Positions 8,869 through 16,588 of a stretch of 55,114 nt of DNA are shown here, one piece after another. Origin of the DNA: an uncultured Spirochaetales bacterium (lineage in GTDB: Bacteria; Spirochaetota; Spirochaetia; DTKZ01). The position numbers were made by a program, and so were the translations under genes. The notes below the pieces were generated by a model, which was not told where the DNA came from, made no database searches, and was given only the letters and a program-made list of their open reading frames with translations. Location of the stretch: positions 1 through 55,114 of the forward strand of contig CALKLC010000123.1 in assembly GCA_937991975.1 (NCBI GenBank), read 5' to 3'. Positions within the stretch are counted from its first letter, which is position 1. Each line of letters starts with the position of its first letter.

Positions 8869-9298
8869 GTGGTGGCTGTTCAGCCAGGACACTGGTTGGT
8901 GGAGGAACTACCCGATGAGTTAAGCCGACTGCGAACCAGTAGGGCCGTGTATGGAGAAGTGCGAGAGGTGGACGTAAATCTGCAGTGAACGGTAGTTCCT
9001 TTCCCGGATTCCCGCCTCCCAGCCCTACTCCTCCTGAGGAAGGGTTTCTGACTCCTTTAGTTTTCCCCTGAGTTTCCATAGGGAACTCTGGAGGACCGGT
9101 GCGTCTCAGGCCTTCGCCAGATTCGCCCCCCTGTGGCACTTAGAACCTGGCACTATCGTGTTGCCTGTAGATGAAAAGGAGGAATGGTACGAAGTGTTTG
9201 TCCGTTCTCGCTATGCCACAGGATGGCTCCGGAAATCGGAGACTTTCCCGGTACCCGATCCCCGCTGGCCGATGCCGGGAGAAACAGTAAACAATTAA
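8869..9298 (+). pseudogene. Decayed SH3-domain protein gene
   Basis: Two protein-like stretches sit in different frames. Frame 1 (8869-8988) reads '...GHWLVEELPDELSRLRT...' and ends at TGA. Frame 2 is open from 9038 to the TAA at 9296 and reads '...LEPGTIVLPVDEKEEWYEVF' then '...RSRYATGWLRKSE', a recognisable bacterial SH3 repeat. There is no start codon or Shine-Dalgarno for either piece, and at least one frameshift plus one stop separates them. An intact relative would probably be a secreted or periplasmic protein. No other gene is seen between 8766 and 9348, and the minus ORF 8792-9139 has no family resemblance. Confidence 0.55.
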
Positions 9299-9348
9299 AA
9301 GGTTTTATTCCTCTCAGAAGCTGACCGTTTTACGGACGACTCTTTCCT

Positions 9349-9711
9349 TCAAGTTCGTATACGGATAACATGCACGGTTACACCTAGAGCAATCCCAATA
9401 AGGAGAATACGGATCCAACCCTGATTTACTACAAAAAAGGCAGAGAGCAAAATGGTTGCCCAGAGTAAAGTTAACACCCCCAGTTTAACAGACAAGGGGA
9501 TGCCTTTCCCTTCCCGATAGTTACGAATATACGGCCCAAACAGTGAACTTTCCATAAGCCATGTGTAGAATTTCCGGGACCCCCTGGCATAACACGCAGC
9601 TGTAAGAAGAAGGAAGGGGGTTGTGGGAAGAAGGGGCAGGAATATGCCTAAAATTCCCAACCCCAGGGCAAGGGTGCCTGTAATAATGTAGAGATATCTA
9701 CGCATGCGCAT
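9349..9711 (-). CDS. DUF454 / YbaN-family small membrane protein
   Basis: 120 residues if started at ATG 9711. The track start at 9750 adds 'MEIVNSMQLTFCG', which the family normally lacks; ATG 9705 is also possible. The hallmark is the opening hydrophobic block 'GLGILGIFLPLLPTTPFLLLTAACYARGS', followed by the charged 'LFGPYIRNYREGKGIP' loop and two more membrane segments (about 72-92 and 98-115). The family is found in many bacteria, with no settled function; some fusions and neighbours suggest a link to membrane or quinone biology. It diverges from a 53-residue membrane protein gene. Confidence 0.75.
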   Translation of the reverse strand: MRMRRYLYIITGTLALGLGILGIFLPLLPTTPFLLLTAACYARGSRKFYTWLMESSLFGPYIRNYREGKGIPLSVKLGVLTLLWATILLSAFFVVNQGWIRILLIGIALGVTVHVIRIRT

Positions 9712-9753
9712 TCCGCAAAAGGTCAGTTGCATACTATTAACAATTTCCACTAA

Positions 9754-9782
9754 TTGTGTCCATGGTAATTTCTGCTTATACT
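9754..9782 (+). promoter_or_regulatory. Promoter of small membrane protein gene, leaderless type
   Basis: TTGTGT, 17 bases, TATACT, then 'agccgt' and ATG 9789. The spacing is the same as at trxA and iclR, and this decides the start codon. Confidence 0.6.
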
Positions 9783-9788
9783 AGCCGT

Positions 9789-9950
9789 ATGAAAAGAAAG
9801 ATTATCATCATTCTTGCTCTAGCTCCTGGATGTATCTCTTTACTGGTTATTGGGTTCTTTGTTAGTATAAAAGGAATGAATAATCGGCTGAACCAGAATT
9901 ATGAGTCCATAGCCTCTATAGATCTGTCCAAAAAACCCAACGGAACTTAA
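9789..9950 (+). CDS. Small single-pass membrane protein, function unknown
   Basis: 53 residues from ATG 9789; the track start at 9756 lies upstream of the -10 box and cannot be right if that promoter is used. The sequence is a basic N-terminus 'MKRK', a strongly hydrophobic stretch (about 5-28) and a polar tail rich in Asn and Ser. I recognise no family. 'LAPGC' resembles a lipobox but is followed by more hydrophobic residues, so a membrane anchor is likelier. It lies between divergent DUF454 and convergent ilvE-like genes. The promoter position and lack of an overlapping gene support it being real. Confidence 0.5.
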   Translation: MKRKIIIILALAPGCISLLVIGFFVSIKGMNNRLNQNYESIASIDLSKKPNGT

Positions 9951-9969
9951 TCAGTTGCAAAGAGCAGTT

Positions 9970-10914
9970 CTACTCCCACACGGGCTGTAACCAGTGGAGA
10001 TAGTCTTTATCTTTCCCCAGTACAATAGAGCGGTAAGTCTCTGCGATGCGTTTTGTTATAGGGCCTATTTCACCTGAGCCAACAGGGATACGGTCTACCG
10101 ATGCTACCGGCATAATCTCCCAGCCTGTGCCCACAAAGAACACTTCCTCCGCTACATAGAGCTCTGTTCGGTCTACAGGCCTTTCCACAAACTCCAAACC
10201 CAAACGAGGCTTACAGAACGCAGCGACTGTATCCCGGGTAATGCTCTCTAAAATACCCGAAGTTACGGGCGGAGCGATAACCTTTCCATCCCGCACCAGC
10301 AGGAGGCAGGCCCCCGGCCCCTCGGTAACTTTTCCTGCATCATCCAGCAGAATCGGCCAGTCATACCCGTTTACCGTTGCCTCCATGGCGGCTAGTCGTC
10401 CATTGTGGTAGTTGGAGAAACATTTTAACCGGGGAGGCATTATATGGTCTGAAATACGAACCCAGGAGCTGACCCCCACATGGAGGGCTTTATCCATGGA
10501 TTGGTACGCTTCAAAAGGCCAGGAGTCTATAACCAGCTCGGTCGGTTTCCCAGGTTGAGGCTGGAGAAGCTCCCGAACCATCCCTTTCTGAAACACATAT
10601 GGTCGAATGTAAACATTCTGTCGGTACTTGTTTGCCCTCAGAAGATCTATCACTGCTTGTTCCAATTGTTCGAGCGTATAAGTGAATCCATACCGTACCA
10701 TCCGGATGGAAAAAAGGAACCGTTTCATATGATCTTTGAGTCGGAACACGTAAAGCTGCTGCTTTTCCTCGTTCCAATAGGCTTTAATTCCTTCGAATAT
10801 CCCGGCTACCGAAGCGTGCCCCACCGCATTTACATGTATCAACGCATCTTTCCAGGGCAGTATTTCCCCGTTTCTCCAGATAAACTCTGCAATGTCTTCT
10901 TTGTAGATGGCCAT
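9970..10914 (-). CDS. Branched-chain-type class-IV aminotransferase
   Basis: 314 residues, the length of IlvE-type PLP fold IV aminotransferases. Landmarks are 'GHASVAGIFEGIKAYW' near 31, 'LKDHMKRFLFS' near 59, 'IRPYVFQKG' near 103, the PLP-lysine region 'MPPRLKCFSNYHN' near 160-172, and 'TEGPGACLLLV' near 197. Such enzymes interconvert branched-chain or aromatic amino acids and 2-oxo acids with glutamate/2-oxoglutarate. The catalytic-Lys segment differs from the usual 'KxxGNY', so the amino acid range cannot be assigned. GGAGGGG precedes ATG 10914. It follows the ABC importer genes on the same strand, so it may feed imported amino acids into the IorAB route at 33-35 kb. Confidence 0.85.
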   Translation of the reverse strand: MAIYKEDIAEFIWRNGEILPWKDALIHVNAVGHASVAGIFEGIKAYWNEEKQQLYVFRLKDHMKRFLFSIRMVRYGFTYTLEQLEQAVIDLLRANKYRQNVYIRPYVFQKGMVRELLQPQPGKPTELVIDSWPFEAYQSMDKALHVGVSSWVRISDHIMPPRLKCFSNYHNGRLAAMEATVNGYDWPILLDDAGKVTEGPGACLLLVRDGKVIAPPVTSGILESITRDTVAAFCKPRLGLEFVERPVDRTELYVAEEVFFVGTGWEIMPVASVDRIPVGSGEIGPITKRIAETYRSIVLGKDKDYLHWLQPVWE

Positions 10915-10950
10915 AACCCCTCCTGAATGATTCTTTGAATAGACTTACGT

Positions 10951-10970
10951 GGTGCCAAAATTGTGGCACC
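10951..10970. repeat. 20-bp palindromic element, copy 1
   Basis: GGTGCCAAAATTGTGGCACC, with 7-bp arms. It lies 15 bases beyond the oppF-like stop and in front of the aminotransferase gene, where its minus-strand TTGGCA could double as a -35 box (17 bases to AAGAAT). An identical copy is at 29366-29385. There is no T tract, so it is not a standard terminator. Confidence 0.7.
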
Positions 10971-10984
10971 CCTATTCAAGAAAA

Positions 10985-11980
10985 TTAATAAAGATGGCAG
11001 GAAACCCAATGATTGGGTGCTGTCATCCGTTCTTCCGGATACACTTCGTTACATATTTCCATGGCGTATGGACAGCGCTCATGGAAATGACAACCCGAAG
11101 GCAGGTGCAGAGGGCTGGGAATTTCGCCCTTTATAGGAGGTGTATGCTCCAGGTTTTTGCCCTCCAGCCTGGGGATAGAGTTAAGCAGAGCGATGGTGTA
11201 GGGATGTTTGGGGTTGGAAAACACATCCTGCTTTCTCCCTTTTTCCACAATTTTCCCCAGATACATGATTCCCACATGATCACTGATGTGTTTTACCACC
11301 GCTAAATTATGAGCGATGAATAAATACGAAAAATGAAACTCTTTTTGCAGGTCCATCATTAAGTTCAAGATCTGTGCTTGGATAGATACATCCAGAGCAG
11401 AAACAGGCTCATCCGCTATGACAAACTGAGGATGGACAGAGAGGGCACGGGCAATTCCGATCCGCTGCTGCTGACCTCCGCTGAACTGGTGGGGGTACCG
11501 GTTTGCCTGCTCCGGCCGGATACCGACCTTTTGAAGGAGATCCATAGCCATTTCCGTTGCCTGTGATTTTGTATCCGCCAAACGGTGAAAGAGAATCGGT
11601 TCACGGACTATATCCAGCACCCGACTTCTAGGATTCAAAGAAGCATACGGGTCTTGAAAGATCATCTGCATTTGTTTGCGTAAAGGCAGCATTTCTTTTT
11701 TTGAGAATCGGGTTATATCCATCCCCTGGAACAGAATCCGGCCCCCTTTTGGTTCCAGTAGCTTTATGATGGTTCTAGCGGTAGTTGATTTACCGCAGCC
11801 CGATTCCCCTACCAGGCTGAACACGGTACCTCTTGGGATTTCAAAGGAAACCCCGTTTACAGCGTGTACCCGGAGGGTTTCCCGAATGAACCTTCCGTTT
11901 TGAAACGTAAGTTCATCCAGTAGTCCTTTGCCCACACGAAAACTTTGGATTAAATTTTCCACCAATAGAATATTTTCCAT
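10985..11980 (-). CDS. Oligopeptide/dipeptide-type ABC transporter ATPase, OppF-like
   Basis: 331 residues. Walker A 'GESGCGKST', ABC signature 'FSGGQQQRIGIARAL' and Walker B 'QFVIADEPVSALD' are all intact. The C-terminal oligo_HPY region has the peptide-importer hallmark 'GCHFHERCPYAMEIC', whose cysteines bind an iron-sulfur cluster in some relatives. It energises import together with the OppD-like partner, as a heterodimer. It is last in the permease block, three bases after the oppD-like gene, with GGAAGGA ten bases before ATG 11980. The substrate cannot be read from the ATPase; oligopeptide-class importers also take up nickel, opines and ureido compounds. Confidence 0.93.
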   Translation of the reverse strand: MENILLVENLIQSFRVGKGLLDELTFQNGRFIRETLRVHAVNGVSFEIPRGTVFSLVGESGCGKSTTARTIIKLLEPKGGRILFQGMDITRFSKKEMLPLRKQMQMIFQDPYASLNPRSRVLDIVREPILFHRLADTKSQATEMAMDLLQKVGIRPEQANRYPHQFSGGQQQRIGIARALSVHPQFVIADEPVSALDVSIQAQILNLMMDLQKEFHFSYLFIAHNLAVVKHISDHVGIMYLGKIVEKGRKQDVFSNPKHPYTIALLNSIPRLEGKNLEHTPPIKGEIPSPLHLPSGCHFHERCPYAMEICNEVYPEERMTAPNHWVSCHLY

Positions 11981-11983
11981 AGA

Positions 11984-12964
11984 CTACGAATCCTTCCAGA
12001 GCGGGAAAAAGCAGAGAGCTTTTCGGCCTTTGGGTCCCTCGAAAAGGGGTGGTTCCTCCTGCGTGCATATGGTTTGGCAGCGGGAACACCGATCGGCAAA
12101 CTTGCAACCCTGCGGAAGTTCGAACATGTTCGGTACTATCCCTGGTATAGGTTCCAGCCTGGACTTTTCTTGTTCGATGTCGGGAATAGAACGCAAAAGT
12201 CCTTCGGTATACGGATGCGCAGGATTATGAATGATATCTTTGGTATCTCCCGTCTCTACTAATTTTCCACAGTACATTACCATAACCCGGTCTGCAAGTT
12301 CGGATACTACGGCTAAATCATGGGTAATAAGAATCAACGCGCATCTTGTTTCTTCCGACAACTTTTTCATTAATTTCAATATTTGAGCTTGAATCGTGAC
12401 GTCCAGCGCTGTGGTAGGCTCATCGGCAATAATCAAGTCAGGCTGTGATGCGAGAGCGATAGCGATGATTACCCGCTGTCTCATGCCGCCGCTGAATTGA
12501 TGGGGGTAATCAAGAAGCCTTTTTTCTGGATTAGGTATTCCCACCATGGAGAGCAACTGGATACATTTCTGCTTTCTTGCCTCTTTTGTCAAATTTTGAT
12601 GAATAATTAAGCTTTCCTCCAGCTGGTACCCCACGGTGAATACAGGGTTCAAAGAAGTCATGGGATCCTGGAACACCATAGAAATTTCTTTCCCGCGGAT
12701 AGATTGCAGGTGCTGTTCAGAGGCTTTCAATAAATCGGTCCCTTTAAAAAGAATCTCCCCCCCTACGATCTTTCCCGGTTCTTCTATAAGCCTGAGGATG
12801 GAGAATCCTGTAACCGACTTACCTCCGCCCGACTCACCCACAATTCCCAATACCTCGCCCCGCCTTAACTCAAAACTAACCCCATCAACCGCTTTCACGA
12901 CCCCTTTAAGGGTAAAAAAGTGGGTTTGCAGGTTTTTTATTTCTAGCAAAACATCTGTACTCAT
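11984..12964 (-). CDS. Oligopeptide/dipeptide-type ABC transporter ATPase, OppD-like
   Basis: 326 residues. Walker A '[11 protein letters not shown]', signature '[15 protein letters not shown]', Walker B '[12 protein letters not shown]' and a C-terminal oligo_HPY cysteine segment '[15 protein letters not shown]' are present. It pairs with the OppF-like ATPase. It begins four bases after the OppC-like permease gene. The Shine-Dalgarno is weak, which suits translation coupled to the upstream gene. Confidence 0.93.
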   Translation of the reverse strand: MSTDVLLEIKNLQTHFFTLKGVVKAVDGVSFELRRGEVLGIVGESGGGKSVTGFSILRLIEEPGKIVGGEILFKGTDLLKASEQHLQSIRGKEISMVFQDPMTSLNPVFTVGYQLEESLIIHQNLTKEARKQKCIQLLSMVGIPNPEKRLLDYPHQFSGGMRQRVIIAIALASQPDLIIADEPTTALDVTIQAQILKLMKKLSEETRCALILITHDLAVVSELADRVMVMYCGKLVETGDTKDIIHNPAHPYTEGLLRSIPDIEQEKSRLEPIPGIVPNMFELPQGCKFADRCSRCQTICTQEEPPLFEGPKGRKALCFFPLWKDS

Positions 12965-12968
12965 ACAT

Positions 12969-13859
12969 TCACTTCAATCTAGGATTTAACTGATCTCGGA
13001 GAAAATCCCCAAACAGGTTAATGGCAAACACTATGAACACTATGTACAATCCCGGGAAAAAGGATACCCACCATAAACCGCTATATAGGACAGAAAACCC
13101 CTCACTGCATAACATGCCCAGTGTGGGCCTTGTGGGAGGCACGCCTAATCCCAGGAAACTTAATGTGGCTTCCAGAAGAATGAACGTACCGATTTGAATG
13201 GTGGATAACACGATTACAGAGTTGAGTACATTGGGGAGCACTTGTTTCACCATAATGTACAGATCCGAATACCCGATAACTCGGGAAGCCTCTATATATT
13301 CTTTTTTCCGCACGGAGAGGGTTTCTCCTCTAACCACTCGAGCGTACCGAACCCAGCCTATTAGAGTGAGGGTAATAAGGATATTGGTGATGCTTCTTCC
13401 GAAGGTGGTCATAAGGAAAAGGGCAATGAGCATGCTCGGAAAGGAAAGCTGAATATCCGCAATTCGCATAATAATGGATTCAACCTTTCCCCCGATATAG
13501 CCGGCAACTAGACCGATCAGTATGCCGAAGGTTGCAGCAAAGAAAACCCCAGCTATCCCTATAAACAGTGAAACACGGCTTCCGTATACAATGGCACTCA
13601 GGATATCCCTTCCCTGCTGGTCTGTACCTAAAAGAAACCTGAGTTCACCTCCGTCAAGCCATGCAGGGGGCTTGAAGGCATCGGCCAGAAAAAGATTGGA
13701 AAGGGCATAGGGATTCTGCGGAGTAAGAAAAGGCCCTGCTATAGCCACAAGGATAACAAACAGGATCATGAGGGAGGAGACTATGGCTGTAGTGGATCGA
13801 CGATAATGATAGAAAAAGTCCGAGGCGAAAAATCTCTGCAGGATAGGAATACTTTTCAC
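12969..13859 (-). CDS. ABC transporter permease, DppC/OppC-like
   Basis: 296 residues with an N-terminal OppC_N segment and about six membrane spans. The EAA loop that contacts the ATPase reads 'EYIEASRVIGYSDLYIMVKQ' (about 190-210). The upstream periplasmic loop 'LLGTDQQGRDILSAIVYGSR' is the usual OppC signature. The start is GTG 13859, seven bases after GAGGGGGG. It forms the translocation pore with the DppB-like permease encoded just upstream. Confidence 0.92.
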   Translation of the reverse strand: MKSIPILQRFFASDFFYHYRRSTTAIVSSLMILFVILVAIAGPFLTPQNPYALSNLFLADAFKPPAWLDGGELRFLLGTDQQGRDILSAIVYGSRVSLFIGIAGVFFAATFGILIGLVAGYIGGKVESIIMRIADIQLSFPSMLIALFLMTTFGRSITNILITLTLIGWVRYARVVRGETLSVRKKEYIEASRVIGYSDLYIMVKQVLPNVLNSVIVLSTIQIGTFILLEATLSFLGLGVPPTRPTLGMLCSEGFSVLYSGLWWVSFFPGLYIVFIVFAINLFGDFLRDQLNPRLK

Positions 13860-13873
13860 CCGTGAGCCCCCCT

Positions 13874-14836
13874 CTACAACTCTACCCGCGGATCAATCAG
13901 GGTGTATATGATGTCTACCGCGAAATTGATGGCCACAAACAACACGGACACAAACAAAAGATAGGCCGACACGATAGGCCGGTCCAGATTCATGATCGAA
14001 TCTATCAGCAACTTGCCCATCCCTGGCCAGGCATAGATGGTTTCGGTTATGGTTGTAAAAGCAATTAGTTCTCCCAATTGCAGCCCAAAAATAGTCACTA
14101 CCGGAATCATGATATTTTTTAATGCGTGTTTAAAAAGGATATCTTTCTCTCCCACCCCTTTAGCCCGTGCAAACTTTATGTATTCCTGCCGCAGTGTTTC
14201 CATCATGCCCGCCCTGATCAACCGAATAATGGTGGCAATATTGATAACCGCCAGGGTAAAAGCGGGCAGAAACACGTGCCTCCATCCTTCCAGGGTGAAC
14301 AGGCTGCTCCGGATGCCTAGAAAAACTCCTGTTTCGCCCCTGCCGGATACGGGAAACCAGCCCAACCGCACGCTGAGAAAGAAGATAAACACCATACCGA
14401 TCCAAAAGGAGGGAAGAGAAATTCCCAGAATGGAAAAACCCATGATGCCTTTACTCAATTTCCGGCGTGGATAAGCCCCGGCATATACCCCTCCGCTGAT
14501 CCCTATCACTATTGTTAGGAGCATTGCCACAATTACGATTTCTAAGGTGGCTGGGAACCTGCTGAAAATGAGACGTAACGCCGGTTGATGATGTGTGTAG
14601 GACATCCCAAAATCTCCCCGCAGGGCGTTTCGAAGAAAGATGGCATACTGGTAGTACAACGGCTTGTCCAGGCCAAGCATTTTTCTAACCTGTTCCACCT
14701 GTTCCGGGGGAGCACGCTCGGGGAGCATGTTGTAAATGGGATTCCCTATAACGCTGGTGATAAAAAATACAATGGTAGAAACAATCAGAAGCACTCCTGC
14801 CATCTGGAGGAGCCGCTTAACTAGGTACTTCCACAC
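13874..14836 (-). CDS. ABC transporter permease, DppB/OppB-like
   Basis: 320 residues. The N-terminus 'YLVKRLLQMAGVLLIVSTIVFF' and early 'LGLDKPLYYQYAIFL' are typical of DppB. The EAA loop reads 'EYIKFARAKGVGEKDILFKH', and the C-terminus 'FVAINFAVDIIYTLIDPRV' is diagnostic. About six membrane spans are seen. The start is GTG 14836, with AAGGA about twelve bases upstream, weak. Between this gene and the upstream binding protein gene lies an 86-base gap with a strong hairpin, which should lower permease expression relative to the binding protein. Confidence 0.92.
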   Translation of the reverse strand: MWKYLVKRLLQMAGVLLIVSTIVFFITSVIGNPIYNMLPERAPPEQVEQVRKMLGLDKPLYYQYAIFLRNALRGDFGMSYTHHQPALRLIFSRFPATLEIVIVAMLLTIVIGISGGVYAGAYPRRKLSKGIMGFSILGISLPSFWIGMVFIFFLSVRLGWFPVSGRGETGVFLGIRSSLFTLEGWRHVFLPAFTLAVINIATIIRLIRAGMMETLRQEYIKFARAKGVGEKDILFKHALKNIMIPVVTIFGLQLGELIAFTTITETIYAWPGMGKLLIDSIMNLDRPIVSAYLLFVSVLFVAINFAVDIIYTLIDPRVEL

Positions 14837-14868
14837 AGAATACCGGTCCTTTCACTTCAAAATACAAT

Positions 14869-14909
14869 CCTCGCGGGCGCCCCACCAGGGGTTTTTCCGC
14901 CCCGCGAGG
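14869..14909 (-). terminator. Intercistronic hairpin downstream of the binding-protein gene
   Basis: CCTCGCGGG pairs with CCCGCGAGG: a perfect 9-bp GC-rich stem with a 23-base loop that can fold further (CCCC/GGGG). On the transcribed strand it starts 13 bases beyond the binding-protein stop. It is followed by 'attgtatttt', not a full T tract, so it is more likely a 3' stabiliser or a leaky attenuator than a full terminator. Confidence 0.5.
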
Positions 14910-14922
14910 GAGTAATACCAGA

Positions 14923-16560
14923 TTACTTAGGGAAAGAAATGTCCCAGGCGTAAATGTGCTGATCGACCCTCGGTTTGTATATAATGTTCTGGCCATGCGC
15001 GTAAATCGCCGTTTCCCTGTGGGTTGTAAATAGGGCTACATCATCCCAGGCTATCTTCCAAACCTGCTGCATGATGGAATCCCGCTCCTTCGGGTCTACC
15101 GTAGCCAGCGCTTTTTCAATCAGTGCATCTACCTGTTCATTGGCGTAGTAGCCTCTATTTACTCCACCCCAGCCTTTCCGTTTGGGGGCATTAAGATAGG
15201 CACTGTACAGTAGATCCTTGGCTATCAGAGCGCTCTCGCCGCTGGGTTCTGACCAGGCACTCATAATAAAGTGACTCTTAAAACCTTCGTACATGCGGAT
15301 GTATCCCCAGAAAACCGATCGAGACATAAGGTTTACATTGCATTTGATTCCAACCTTTTCAAGATACCCTCCAATAGCTGTTGCAATGGCCGCGTCGTTG
15401 ATGTATCGGTCATTGGTGGCATCTAAGGTGATTTCGAAGCGGTATCCATTCGCCTGGCGTTTATACCCCGCAGCATCAAGCAGCTGTTCTGCTTTGGCTG
15501 GATTATACTCGTATTTCTTCAGATTCGGATTGTACCCATTGAATCCTTCAGGTACGGGGGTATGGGCGACAACTGCGTATCCTCCCATAATTTTTTCAAT
15601 TATTTCTTTTTCATTTACCGCATGTACAATCGCCTGGCGGACCTCCCGAACCGATAGAGGATTCGATCCATCGGGAGATTTGATCGGCATCGGTGCATTG
15701 GGGCTCGGGTTTTGCTTTGTCTGCCCCATGGCGAACATCATGGTGCTGATTCCAGGCTCTGTGAGAACTTTAACCCCGCTCCTTGTTTTCAGCATATCCG
15801 CATCCCGCACAGGAACATTGGTAATCAGATCTACCTCCCGGGCCATTAGACTAGCCGTCCTTGTCCCAGCCTGTGGAATAGGCCGAAACACCACCCGTTC
15901 GATCTGCGGTTTTTCTCCCCAGTAATCTTCGTTCCGTACCAGCACCAGACGATCATCCTTTACATACTCTGCCACTTTATACTTTCCCGTACCCACTATG
16001 GTGGTTTCCATGGCTTCCGGCCCTTTACCTTCTAAGGTTTCTTTACTGACTATGGCAATGTTCCTCAGGTGGCTGGGCAAAAGCACATCGGGGACAATAG
16101 TAGTAATTTCAACGGTATAATCATCTACAGCTCTCCAACTTTTGAAGTTGCCCAGAGCGTCGGCCCAACCCCTGCCGTCCGCCTTGCAAACATCAAAGGA
16201 ATACACCACATCTTTTGCTGTAAAGGGCTTGCCGTTATGAAACTTGACGCCCTGTCTGAGTTTTATGGTCCACACACTGGCATCCTTATTGGGGGTCCAG
16301 GAGAGGGCTAACCCCGGCGACGCGCTGAGATCGTTGTTCACATAGATAAGTGTCTCAAACACATGCCTCTGCATCGAGTTTGAGATAACTTCGTTGCGGC
16401 TGAAGGGATTCCAGGTTGTTACATCCCCAGGCATGGCAATGGTAACCGACTTGGGTTGGGCGGCTTTGGGGGCTTCCTGCTTGCCGGCGCCAAAAAGCGT
16501 GCCTGCAACTCCAAAGACAATCAGAAGAAACACCCCGCCCCCATGCATTTTTTTCTTCAT
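14923..16560 (-). CDS. Periplasmic substrate-binding protein of peptide/nickel-type ABC importer (SBP_bac_5)
   Basis: 545 residues. A signal peptide (about 1-24) ends 'GVAGTLFGAGKQEAPK', in the style of treponeme exported proteins without a lipobox Cys. The family-5 binding domain follows: 'TTWNPFSRNEVISNSMQRHVFETLIY' near 48-73, 'LRQGVKFHNGKPFTAKDVVYSFD' near 100-122, and 'VRQAIVHAVNEKEIIEKI' near 308. It captures substrate for the DppBC/OppDF-like components. AGGAGG stands eight bases before ATG 16560. As it shares an operon with amidohydrolases, the substrate may be an amide, ureide or N-acylated compound; that is inference. Confidence 0.92.
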   Translation of the reverse strand: MKKKMHGGGVFLLIVFGVAGTLFGAGKQEAPKAAQPKSVTIAMPGDVTTWNPFSRNEVISNSMQRHVFETLIYVNNDLSASPGLALSWTPNKDASVWTIKLRQGVKFHNGKPFTAKDVVYSFDVCKADGRGWADALGNFKSWRAVDDYTVEITTIVPDVLLPSHLRNIAIVSKETLEGKGPEAMETTIVGTGKYKVAEYVKDDRLVLVRNEDYWGEKPQIERVVFRPIPQAGTRTASLMAREVDLITNVPVRDADMLKTRSGVKVLTEPGISTMMFAMGQTKQNPSPNAPMPIKSPDGSNPLSVREVRQAIVHAVNEKEIIEKIMGGYAVVAHTPVPEGFNGYNPNLKKYEYNPAKAEQLLDAAGYKRQANGYRFEITLDATNDRYINDAAIATAIGGYLEKVGIKCNVNLMSRSVFWGYIRMYEGFKSHFIMSAWSEPSGESALIAKDLLYSAYLNAPKRKGWGGVNRGYYANEQVDALIEKALATVDPKERDSIMQQVWKIAWDDVALFTTHRETAIYAHGQNIIYKPRVDQHIYAWDISFPK

Positions 16561-16588
16561 ACTCTTTTCCTCCTAGAAATAGTTTTAT

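Noticed and set aside
8792-9139. 115-residue minus-strand ORF in the long gap
   Set aside because: Composition is low-quality and the plus strand shows protein-like SH3 remains; no start signal.
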